A model generated the notes under the pieces. That model saw only the letters and a list, made by a program, of their open reading frames with translations, was not told the origin of the DNA and searched no databases. A DNA stretch of 38,525 nt. Origin: an uncultured Kiritimatiellota bacterium (GTDB lineage Bacteria; Verrucomicrobiota; Kiritimatiellia; RFP12; UBA1067). The DNA lies in contig CAKURH010000026.1 in assembly GCA_934675625.1 (NCBI GenBank), positions 1-38,525 on the forward strand, read 5' to 3'. Shown here piece by piece: positions 32,416 through 38,525 of the stretch (the first letter of the stretch is position 1; each line of letters starts with the position of its first letter). The translations under genes were made by a program, and so were the position numbers.

Positions 32416-35400
32416 ATGGCATGTGAATGGATAGGCGTGGCGTTTCGGCGGAAAGCTTTCGGCCTTGCCGTCGGCGCAACGGTTGCGTTTGCCGCTCATG
32501 CGGCAATTGCGGACGAGAAGGCGAACGTTGACAAAGCGTGCGAAAAGGCGCGCAATCTCGTGCCGAACGCGTCGTTTGGCCTGGGGACGGTCGGCTGGCA
32601 CGTGCTGACGAAGCGCGAGCGTCTCGCGGACTGGACGTGCGCGGACGTCGCCACGCCATGGGGACAGGCCCCGGCCGACGGGCGGGGACAGGCCCTGCGC
32701 GTGACCGTGCCGGCGGACGCTTCGGTGCGCATCACGTCCGAGGCGATGCCCCTGAAGCCGGGCGCGACGTATGCCGTCTCGGCCTGGATGCGCGCCGAGA
32801 CGCCGGGGCGGACGGCGCTTGGCCTCGCGGGGCCTTTGCCGTCAGACTGGTGGAACGGCTCGACGAAGGGCTTTGCCGTTTCGACGAACTGGACGCGTTT
32901 CGGTGGGTCAATCACGGTGCCGCCGAACCATCACGAGGCCGTGTTCAGCGTCAGCTGGGCAAAGCCCGGCGCGGTGTGGCTGGATGAGGTGATGGTGCGC
33001 GAGACGACGGCGGACGAATCCCCTGCGTCCGCCGTGTTCGCCCCGCGCGCCGCAGTCGAGGCCGGTTTTGCCCTGGACGACACCTACGCCGCGCCGGGGA
33101 TGCGACGCGTGACTTTCCGTGCGGTGGACTGCGGAAAGGGCGGCTTGCGCACGTTCCGCCTCCGCGCGGAGCATCCCGCGACAGGATGGCGGATCGAAAA
33201 GCCCGTCACGCTCGACCTGAAGCCGGGCATCGCAGCGGAGGCGGCGGTCGAACTGGACTTGAACCGCTGCGGCAAACTGCGCCTGACGGCGGATGCGCCG
33301 GGGGCGATTCCGGCGGCGCTCGCGATTCTGACGCCGCTTGACGGGCCGTTGCCGAAACTGGGCGACGAATTCTCCGTCGGCGTGAACGAGACGGGCGTCT
33401 TTCCGCCGCACGGCAGCTGGGCGCAGCGGTTCTGCGGCATCGACGGACGGGATTTCGCGGCGCACATGGCGCTTCTCCGGGCGTGCGGCGTCCAGCACCT
33501 GCGCGTCTTCAACGAGGACTACGGGCACTTCCCCGTGCTCAGCCCGTCGCGCGGCACGTTTGACGCGACGACGCTGGAGCCGTTTCTCGCCGCGCTCGAG
33601 AAGTCGGGGATGCCGGCCTATTTCACGATGAAGTTCTCGCTCAGCCGTCTGCGCGATCTCTCGAAGTGGAAGCACTGGAGCGCCGCGAAGCGCAAAGACT
33701 GGTATCTTTTCCGCGAAAGCGTGCCGACGGGACGCGACACGCCGACGCGAAACCGCGTCGAGATCCTGCCGGATGCGGCGGACGTCGCGGCCGTCTGCGG
33801 TGCGCTCGCGCGGGCGTGTCGCGGACGCGTCACGTGGTACGAGCTCTTCAACGAGCCGAACCTTGACCTGAACGATCCGAAGGACTGCGTACGCTACCAA
33901 AAGGCCGTCTGCGCGGCGATGAAGGCGGCCGATCCGGCCTGTCGGCTCGTGGGCGTCTGCACGACGCAGGACTTTGGCGTCAACGACGCCGACAGTTTCG
34001 CGCGCGGCTGTCTCGAAAACGGCATCGCCCCGTATCTGGACGCCCTCTCGTTTCATCCGTATGCGGCGGCGATGGACAACGGACGTCTGTCCGCCGCGCC
34101 GTTCATTCGCACGTTTGCCGACCTCGTGAAGCCGTATCCGCATGTCGGGTTGTGGAATACGGAATGCTTCTACCTCTTGAACCGGCAGGACTATGCGGCG
34201 TGGCGAAAGAAGGACCCGCAGTTCCTGCGTCCGCAGAATCTCGTGCGGCGGACGATCATCGACCTTGGCGAGGGCCTGAAGGTCTCGACGTCGCTGCACG
34301 TCGGGCAGCTGTTCCAGCCGGATTTCGCGGAAATGACGCAGTTTGGCGGCAACATCTCGGGCCATCGCCTGGTGCCGACGGACGCGGCCGTCGCCCTCGC
34401 GGCGTTTGGCAAGGCGCTGACGGGAGCGACGTGCGTGCGGCCGCTGGCGAAGTCGCTCACGGAGGGCATGTGCGGCTACCTCTTCCGGCTCGCCGACGGA
34501 CGCCCGGCTGCGGCGCTCTGGGCGTTCGAGGACATCCGCAGGTTTGTCGTCGAGACGTCCGCCGAAGTCATCGACATGTACGGCAATCGGCTGTCCGGCG
34601 ATGGGGACAGGCCCCGTCCAGACTGTGGGGACAGACCCCAAAAAGATGGGGACAGACCCCGCGCGGAGGGGGTCTGTCCCCAAGGGACGGCGGACTACCT
34701 GATTGATGAGCGGCCGCTTTATGTGATCGGAACGGGCGATGCAGAGGCGTTTTTCGGCTCTTTGCGGATCCGGCCCGAAAAGCCGGCCCTCGTCAACGGT
34801 GCGCGGCGGATCGATGCCGAGACGCTTTCCGTTGAGCTGCTGAACCTGACGGACGGCGACCTGACCGTGCGGACGACGGTTGCGGACGATACGCATGATG
34901 TCGTCCTGACGGCCCGCGAGCGACGCGCCGAGCGGTTCCGCGTCGTGGGGACAGGCCCCGCGAGGCTGGACGTGACGTGCCGGACGGCGCGGCAGGAGGA
35001 TGTCTTCTCGGTTCGCGTCGAGCCGACGCGGAAGACGGCGCGCGCCGGCGAGACGGTCACGGTCGGTCCGCTGTCGTTTTCGGTCGACCTGACGGAGGCG
35101 GGCGTGGTCGTGCGGGCGAAGACGGCGGACGCGACGCGCACGGTCGGCACGTACCGCGAGCCGTGGACGGGCGACACGATTGAGTTCTTCCTTGACGCCA
35201 ATCCCGACACGCACCTCGATACCGCGCAGGGCGATGCGCCCGGCACGTTTCGGCTGTTCGTGCTGCCGCCGACGCCCGATCCGGCCGGCGCGCCGGGGCA
35301 TCGCGCCCGCATGCTCGCGACCTGTACGCCAAGGTTCGACGTGCGCGGCATCGCGCAGCGCATTGATGCGGACGAACAGGGGTTTGGCTGCCAGTTGACG

Positions 35401-35565
35401 ATTCCATGGCCGCATTTCGGTGGACGGCGCCTGGATGCGATCGGCTTCGACGTGATTGCCGACGACTTCGATCCGGCGGGGGCGCGTCCGCCGCATCATC
35501 ACGTCTGGAGCGGAGACGCGGCCAACCACGAGTCGCGTTTCAAGTGGGGGCGAATCGTCCGCTGA
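32416..35565 (+). CDS. Multidomain clan GH-A glycoside hydrolase (GH39-like) with carbohydrate-binding modules
   Basis: A 1049-residue exported protein. Residues about 45-195 resemble a CBM4/9-like sandwich (NLVPNASFGLGTVGWHV, then VWLDEVMVRE). A clan GH-A barrel runs from about 315 to 640, with the probable acid/base E480 in YELFNEPNLD and nucleophile E583 in GLWNTECFYLL. A beta-sandwich follows, and a C-terminal DOMON/CBM9-like domain (about 870-1049: DTIEFFLDANPDTHLD, FGCQLTIPWPHFGG). Family members act on xylosides, arabinosides or iduronides; the target is unknown. The ATG at 32416 has GAAAGGCGG upstream and lies 13 nt after the previous stop. Seven palindromic repeat units are read inside the gene, including four clustered at residues about 730-756 between DMYGNRL and YLIDERPLYVIG. 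Confidence 0.83.
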   Translation: MACEWIGVAFRRKAFGLAVGATVAFAAHAAIADEKANVDKACEKARNLVPNASFGLGTVGWHVLTKRERLADWTCADVATPWGQAPADGRGQALRVTVPADASVRITSEAMPLKPGATYAVSAWMRAETPGRTALGLAGPLPSDWWNGSTKGFAVSTNWTRFGGSITVPPNHHEAVFSVSWAKPGAVWLDEVMVRETTADESPASAVFAPRAAVEAGFALDDTYAAPGMRRVTFRAVDCGKGGLRTFRLRAEHPATGWRIEKPVTLDLKPGIAAEAAVELDLNRCGKLRLTADAPGAIPAALAILTPLDGPLPKLGDEFSVGVNETGVFPPHGSWAQRFCGIDGRDFAAHMALLRACGVQHLRVFNEDYGHFPVLSPSRGTFDATTLEPFLAALEKSGMPAYFTMKFSLSRLRDLSKWKHWSAAKRKDWYLFRESVPTGRDTPTRNRVEILPDAADVAAVCGALARACRGRVTWYELFNEPNLDLNDPKDCVRYQKAVCAAMKAADPACRLVGVCTTQDFGVNDADSFARGCLENGIAPYLDALSFHPYAAAMDNGRLSAAPFIRTFADLVKPYPHVGLWNTECFYLLNRQDYAAWRKKDPQFLRPQNLVRRTIIDLGEGLKVSTSLHVGQLFQPDFAEMTQFGGNISGHRLVPTDAAVALAAFGKALTGATCVRPLAKSLTEGMCGYLFRLADGRPAAALWAFEDIRRFVVETSAEVIDMYGNRLSGDGDRPRPDCGDRPQKDGDRPRAEGVCPQGTADYLIDERPLYVIGTGDAEAFFGSLRIRPEKPALVNGARRIDAETLSVELLNLTDGDLTVRTTVADDTHDVVLTARERRAERFRVVGTGPARLDVTCRTARQEDVFSVRVEPTRKTARAGETVTVGPLSFSVDLTEAGVVVRAKTADATRTVGTYREPWTGDTIEFFLDANPDTHLDTAQGDAPGTFRLFVLPPTPDPAGAPGHRARMLATCTPRFDVRGIAQRIDADEQGFGCQLTIPWPHFGGRRLDAIGFDVIADDFDPAGARPPHHHVWSGDAANHESRFKWGRIVR
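32660..32696 (+). repeat. Two GGGGACAGGCCC-type units inside the GH39-like gene
   Basis: GGGGACAGGCCCC at 32660-32672 (read as PWGQAP) and a degenerate unit ending in T at 32684-32696 (read as RGQAL). They lie in the N-terminal binding module. Confidence 0.7.
34603..34681 (+). repeat. Cluster of four palindromic repeat units inside the GH39-like gene
   Basis: Units at 34603-34615, 34627-34639 and 34648-34660 are direct (GGGGACAGRCCCC) and the unit at 34669-34681 is inverted (GGGGTCTGTCCCC). The reading frame stays open through all four, giving a charged insert (GDRPR, GDRPQ, GDRPR, GVCPQ) in a loop of the post-barrel sandwich. Confidence 0.9.
34947..34959 (+). repeat. Single GGGGACAGGCCCC unit inside the GH39-like gene
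   Basis: Read in a different frame from the cluster upstream, as VGTGPA. Confidence 0.7.
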
Positions 35566-35581
35566 TGTCGCGTGTGCCGGG

Positions 35582-35610
35582 TTGCATGTTTTCGGAATAG
35601 ATGCTACAAT
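35582..35610 (+). promoter_or_regulatory. Promoter of the Crp/Fnr-type gene
   Basis: -35 TTGCAT at 35582-35587, 17-bp spacer, extended -10 TGC-TACAAT at 35602-35610. Seven bases separate it from the ATG at 35618, again a leaderless layout. Confidence 0.7.
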
Positions 35611-35617
35611 TCACGGC

Positions 35618-36283
35618 ATGAAGCGACTTTCCGAACTGGTGCGATCCGGCGGGCGGTTCTTCCGCGACATATCTGGGGCTGATCTCGAACGGCTTCTCGC
35701 CTGTCTGTCCGCCCGGCGCGTCCGCATTGCGCGACGCGCGTTCGTCCTGCGGGCCGGCGAGCCCGCCAACCGCATCGGCTATGTCCTGCGCGGCGCCGTG
35801 CGCGTCATCCGCGAGACGGCGAGCGGGCGTCGCACGATCCTCCAGGAGTATCACGAGGGCGAGTCCTTCGGCGGCGGCTTCACCCTGCGCGAGGGCGACG
35901 TGCTGCCCGTGTCCGTGCAGGCGATCTCCGACGGCGAGGTGCTGATGATGGACAAGACGGCGGCCCTGTGTCCGTGTGCCCGGAACTGTCCGGCCCACGC
36001 CCGCCTGCTGCGCAATTTCGTCTTCGTCCTCTCCAACCACTGCTACCGCTTTCAGCTCCGCTCGGTCATGATGGCCCAGCGCACGATCCGGGGGCGGCTT
36101 CTCACCTACCTGCGGCAGCACGCGCGCCGGCTCGGCCGCCGGGAGTTCGTCCTTCCGTTCAACCGTCAGGCGCTGGCGGACTTCCTCTGCGTCGACCGCA
36201 CTGCGCTTTCGGCGACGATCTCCCGTCTCTGTGCCGAGGGGCGGCTCGCCGTCGACCACAGCCGGTTCAGGCTGCTGGCGTAG
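35618..36283 (+). CDS. Crp/Fnr-family transcriptional regulator
   Basis: A 221-residue cytosolic regulator. The cyclic-nucleotide-binding-like beta-roll occupies residues about 15-115 (FVLRAGEPANRIGYVLRGAVRVI, then EYHEGESFGGGF). The long dimer helix follows, and a winged HTH at about 165-215 (FNRQALADFLCVDRTALSATISRL). Just before the dimer helix is a cysteine cluster, C118-P-C120-A-R-N-C124, a position where other family members carry metal- or redox-sensing cysteines. The roll lacks an obvious cAMP phosphate-binding R-S/T pair. The ATG at 35618 is chosen over an upstream frame inside the previous gene because the promoter lies directly before it. Likely senses redox state or a small ligand (inference). 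Confidence 0.88.
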   Translation: MKRLSELVRSGGRFFRDISGADLERLLACLSARRVRIARRAFVLRAGEPANRIGYVLRGAVRVIRETASGRRTILQEYHEGESFGGGFTLREGDVLPVSVQAISDGEVLMMDKTAALCPCARNCPAHARLLRNFVFVLSNHCYRFQLRSVMMAQRTIRGRLLTYLRQHARRLGRREFVLPFNRQALADFLCVDRTALSATISRLCAEGRLAVDHSRFRLLA

Positions 36284-36320
36284 CTGGCTCTGCCCTGTCC
36301 GTCAATTCGTTCCGAGGATT

Positions 36321-36329
36321 TGCTATAAT
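36321..36329 (+). promoter_or_regulatory. Extended -10 of the AAA/PD-(D/E)XK gene
   Basis: TGC-TATAAT ends 6 nt before the ATG at 36336. No clear -35 box. In-frame ATGs also lie at 36330 and 36345. Confidence 0.7.
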
Positions 36330-36335
36330 ATGGGT

Positions 36336-38114
36336 ATGGAAAAGATGAAGCAGATCATGTATGGCGTGACGGACTTCGCGCGGATTCGCGCGGAGAACGG
36401 CTATTTCGTGGACCGCACCGCGCTCATCCGCGAGCTGGAAAAGACATCCTACGCGATGTTCCTGCGGCCGCGCCGCTTCGGCAAGTCGCTCCTCTGCGCC
36501 ATCCTCCAGGCCTACTATGACGTCAAGTATGCGCCGCGTTTCGAGGAGTTCTTCGGCGACCTCGACATCGGCCGCGCGCCGACGGGCGAGCAGGGGCGTT
36601 ACCTCTGGCTCGACTTCAACTTCTCGCAGGTCGCCAAGGACTTCGGGCAGGTTCAGGAGAGCTTCAACGACTGCTGCAATCTGCGCCTCAACAAGTTCGC
36701 GCGCGATCATGCGAATCTCTTGCCGTCCGGCGTGGCCGACGAGATCCTTTCCCGTCCGTCCTGCCACGGGAAGCTCAACGCGCTGGCGACGGGTCTCAAG
36801 GGGTCGGACCTCATGCTGTACATCTGCATCGACGAGTACGACAACTTCACGAACACGCTCCTCGCCGAGTCGCGTGACAAGTACGAGGCCCTCTGCCACG
36901 GCGACGGCTTCTTCAAGCAGTTCTTCAACGAGCTGAAGGCGGCGACGACGGGCATGAACGCGCCGATCACGCGCATGTTCATCACGGGCGTGACGCCCGT
37001 CACGATGGACGACGTGACGAGCGGCTTCAACATCGCGACGAACATCTCGATGAACCCCGCGTTCGCCGCGTTCACGGGCTTCACCCACGCCGACATCCGT
37101 GAGATGCTCGCCTACTACCGCGCCCACGCGGGCTTCGCGTTCGACGAGGCGGCCGTCTTCGAGACGATGCGTCGCTGGTACGACAACTACCGCTTCTCGC
37201 CTGAGGCGGGGCTGGACGGGAACGAGCCGCCGCACGTCGCGAACCCGACGCTCATTCTCTACTACATGCTTTACTTCCTGCAGAACCACAGGCCGCAGCC
37301 GGACCTCGTGGACGAGAACCTGCGGACGGACTACATGAAGATCCGCCACGTCATCACCGAGGGGCGGAAAATCAACGGCAACTTCCACCGGCTGGAGGAC
37401 ATCGTCGCGCGCCTCGGTGCGACGGCGACGCTCCGGAAGTCCTTTCAGGCGCGTGAACTCGGCGTCGCGGACAACTTCGTCTCGTTCCTCTTCTACAACG
37501 GGCTCGTCACGGTGACGGGCGAACGTCTCGGACGCTCGATGCTCGGCATCCCGAACCTGACGGTCGGCGAGTTCATGCACGACTTCGTTCCGAAGGCGTA
37601 TCAGGACCTGAACGGCATCGACCCGCGCGTCTTCGACATCGCGAACGGCATGGTGGACTTCGCGGATGCGGGCGACTGGCACGGGGCGCTGGACACGGCC
37701 TGCGAGGTGGTCTCGCGGTATTGGAAGGTGCGTGACGCGATCGAGGGCGAACGCGTCGTGCAGACCGCGCTCTGCTCGCTCCTCTACGTGGGGCACGGGC
37801 CGTACATCGTCCACCACGAGCGGGAGTCGGCGGGCGGGTTTATCGACATCGCGTTCGAGCCGCAGCTGAACCGCTGGCCCGAAATCGGCCACGCGGCGCT
37901 CGTCGAGCTGAAGTACCTCAAGGCGTCCGACGACGCCTCGCCCGCCGCGCTCGCGCGGGTCAAGGCCGCCGCCGCCGAACAGCTCGCGCGCTACGCGGCC
38001 GACCACGACCTCGCGCGGGCGTGGAACCTGAAGGAGAGCGGCGGCACGGTGACGCTGCACCGCATCGCCGTCGTCTTCCACGGCGGCGACGTCGCCCTCT
38101 GCGAAGAGATCTGA
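36336..38114 (+). CDS. AAA-ATPase-like / PD-(D/E)XK nuclease-superfamily protein
   Basis: A 592-residue protein of the common AAA-ATPase_like plus DUF1703 family. The N-terminus has YGVTDFARIRAENGYFVDRT and the nucleotide-binding loop MFLRPRRFGKSLL (residues 41-53). A Walker B-like stretch LMLYICIDEYDNFTN follows. The C-terminal domain is nuclease-like: GGFIDIAFEPQ, then HAALVELKYLK, giving the D...E-x-K core, and AAAEQLARYA. The family is widespread and often multicopy in Bacteroidota, Clostridia and Verrucomicrobiota; its function is unsettled, and some members may be mobile or involved in toxin-like or defence roles. It is monocistronic, with a leaderless promoter directly upstream and a hairpin repeat directly downstream. 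Confidence 0.92.
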   Translation: MEKMKQIMYGVTDFARIRAENGYFVDRTALIRELEKTSYAMFLRPRRFGKSLLCAILQAYYDVKYAPRFEEFFGDLDIGRAPTGEQGRYLWLDFNFSQVAKDFGQVQESFNDCCNLRLNKFARDHANLLPSGVADEILSRPSCHGKLNALATGLKGSDLMLYICIDEYDNFTNTLLAESRDKYEALCHGDGFFKQFFNELKAATTGMNAPITRMFITGVTPVTMDDVTSGFNIATNISMNPAFAAFTGFTHADIREMLAYYRAHAGFAFDEAAVFETMRRWYDNYRFSPEAGLDGNEPPHVANPTLILYYMLYFLQNHRPQPDLVDENLRTDYMKIRHVITEGRKINGNFHRLEDIVARLGATATLRKSFQARELGVADNFVSFLFYNGLVTVTGERLGRSMLGIPNLTVGEFMHDFVPKAYQDLNGIDPRVFDIANGMVDFADAGDWHGALDTACEVVSRYWKVRDAIEGERVVQTALCSLLYVGHGPYIVHHERESAGGFIDIAFEPQLNRWPEIGHAALVELKYLKASDDASPAALARVKAAAAEQLARYAADHDLARAWNLKESGGTVTLHRIAVVFHGGDVALCEEI

Positions 38115-38120
38115 CATCTG

Positions 38121-38243
38121 TTTTTTAACGCAAAGAACGCAGAGGAAAAGACGCAAAGAGCGCGAAGGCTCTTGATGCTTGTTGTTCTGTTGGTCTTCGC
38201 GATCTTTGCGTGTGAATCTTTGCGACCTTTGCGTTAAAGAGAT
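38121..38243. repeat. Large imperfect hairpin of CGCAAAG motifs
   Basis: The left half contains TTTAACGCAAAG, ACGCAGAGG, GACGCAAAGAGCGCGAAGG. The right half contains the reverse complements CTTCGCGATCTTTGCG, AATCTTTGCG and CTTTGCGTTAAAG. The arms are about 50 bp each with a loop of some 25 nt. Similar CGCAAAG/CTTTGCG repeats are known from many genomes. It begins a few bases after the preceding stop codon and may also end transcription. Apart from this, 38115-38300 holds nothing I can identify. Confidence 0.8.
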
Positions 38244-38307
38244 CTCATCACCCACGAAATCGTCTTATCGTGTGCTGAAAAGGTGACTTTTTGAGAGTTT
38301 GAAAATT

Positions 38308-38343
38308 GCGCAAAATATAAGCACAAAATGCGCCAAAAATAAG
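38308..38343 (+). promoter_or_regulatory. Tandem 14-bp direct repeats, second occurrence
   Basis: GCGCAAAATATAAG (38308-38321) and GCGCCAAAAATAAG (38330-38343), spaced 22 bp start to start and ending 11 nt before a TATAAT, as at 27620-27655. The roughly 60-bp promoter regions are alike overall. Confidence 0.65.
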
Positions 38344-38351
38344 AAACTTTT

Positions 38352-38360
38352 TGGTATAAT
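38352..38360 (+). promoter_or_regulatory. Extended -10 of the terminal gene
   Basis: TGG-TATAAT. The next ATG is at 38413, so this transcript has a leader of about 46 nt, unlike the leaderless promoters. Confidence 0.65.
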
Positions 38361-38412
38361 AAGCGGCGTCTTCAAAAAGGCACATCTTGCCCCCTTAAAA
38401 AGACACGGAAAA

Positions 38413-38454
38413 ATGACGCTGAAATCGATGAGAGACTTGTTGACAGCAGGTGCC
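38413..38454 (+). CDS. rpsB: Probable start of rpsB (30S ribosomal protein S2), broken by the contig end
   Basis: Fourteen codons read MTLKSMRDLLTAGA. This resembles the S2 N-terminus (E. coli begins MATVSMRDMLKAGVHFGHQ). The expected HFGHQ does not follow; after GGTGCC the sequence turns into fold-back and G-rich sequence, so the gene is interrupted by an assembly or read artefact and not by a biological event. The identification rests on 14 residues only. Confidence 0.5.
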
Positions 38455-38525
38455 TGCACGTCTGCGCGGGTTGCCCGCAGACGCGCGCAGACCGCTCCCC
38501 TTAGGGGGGGGGGGGGGGGGGGGGG
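38455..38525. other. Probable artefactual contig end with 22 G residues
   Basis: GCAGGTGCCTGC (38446-38457), a CGTCTGC/GCAGACG hairpin (38459-38483) and CCCCTTAGGGG (from 38497) are consecutive snap-back sequences. The last 22 bases (38504-38525) are all G. Poly-G read tails are a known artefact of two-colour Illumina chemistry. Confidence 0.8.

Noticed and set aside
36267..38255. Minus-strand open frame of about 660 codons opposite the AAA/PD-(D/E)XK gene
   Set aside because: Shadow composition rich in Arg, Val and Glu. Its start lies inside the CGCAAAG repeat.
1..38525. tRNA or rRNA genes
   Set aside because: I saw no cloverleaf-like intergenic stretch. Gaps between genes are short and accounted for by promoters or repeats.

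Overview
The window looks like part of a contig from an uncultured, GC-rich, Gram-negative carbohydrate degrader. The best guess is a gut- or rumen-type Verrucomicrobiota, Kiritimatiellae-like. This is inference from four things: a high density of secreted glycoside hydrolases, a secreted protein with autotransporter-associated beta-strand repeats, several XylR-type regulators (LacI-like sensor joined to an AraC-type DNA-binding domain), and GGGGACAGRCCCC-type palindromic repeats scattered between and inside genes. No rRNA, tRNA, CRISPR array or transposase was seen.

Layout. (1) 3-12346 is one tightly packed plus-strand operon whose promoter lies before the window: an unknown C-terminal fragment, a GH78-type rhamnosidase, a GH2 glycosidase, a GPH-family sugar/cation symporter, an MDR dehydrogenase, a Gfo/Idh/MocA oxidoreductase, a GH94 cellobiose phosphorylase and a XylR-type regulator. 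Most junctions are ATGA overlaps. The order suggests trimming outside the cytoplasm, symport, oxidoreduction of a sugar, and phosphorolysis in the cytosol. (2) 12409-13014 is a small secreted protein whose C-terminus is encoded by a repeat element. (3) 13136-14341 is a second type of XylR-like regulator, divergent from a second CAZyme operon (14487-23150): a GH110-like beta-helix protein, a PATR surface protein, a GH30 enzyme and a GH106 enzyme. (4) 23138-27592 is accessory: a tandem repeat, a repeat element, an AAA/DUF4143 ATPase behind a large palindromic operator, a formate/nitrite-type channel, a VapBC toxin-antitoxin pair, and a second copy of the first regulator. (5) 27679-35565 is a third operon: a secreted nucleoside hydrolase, a fusion of an FAD oxidoreductase to a GH141-like beta-helix, and a multidomain clan GH-A hydrolase carrying in-frame palindromic repeats. 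(6) 35618-38114 holds a Crp/Fnr regulator and an AAA/PD-(D/E)XK protein, then a CGCAAAG hairpin repeat. (7) The window ends in what looks like the first codons of rpsB, followed by fold-back sequence and 22 G residues that are probably a sequencing artefact.

The most unusual signals are as follows. The two XylR-type regulator genes appear identical over about 1.1 kb although their flanks have diverged. Copy 1 is preceded by the stump of a vapB gene, so it derives from a vapB-vapC-regulator module by a deletion of about 615 bp and now sits behind the cellobiose phosphorylase gene. The FAD oxidoreductase-GH141 fusion shows a change of base composition between its halves. Palindromic repeats are read in-frame inside catalytic proteins. 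A recurring promoter layout, an extended -10 (TGnTATAAT-like) ending 6-7 nt before the start codon, implies leaderless transcripts for at least five genes.
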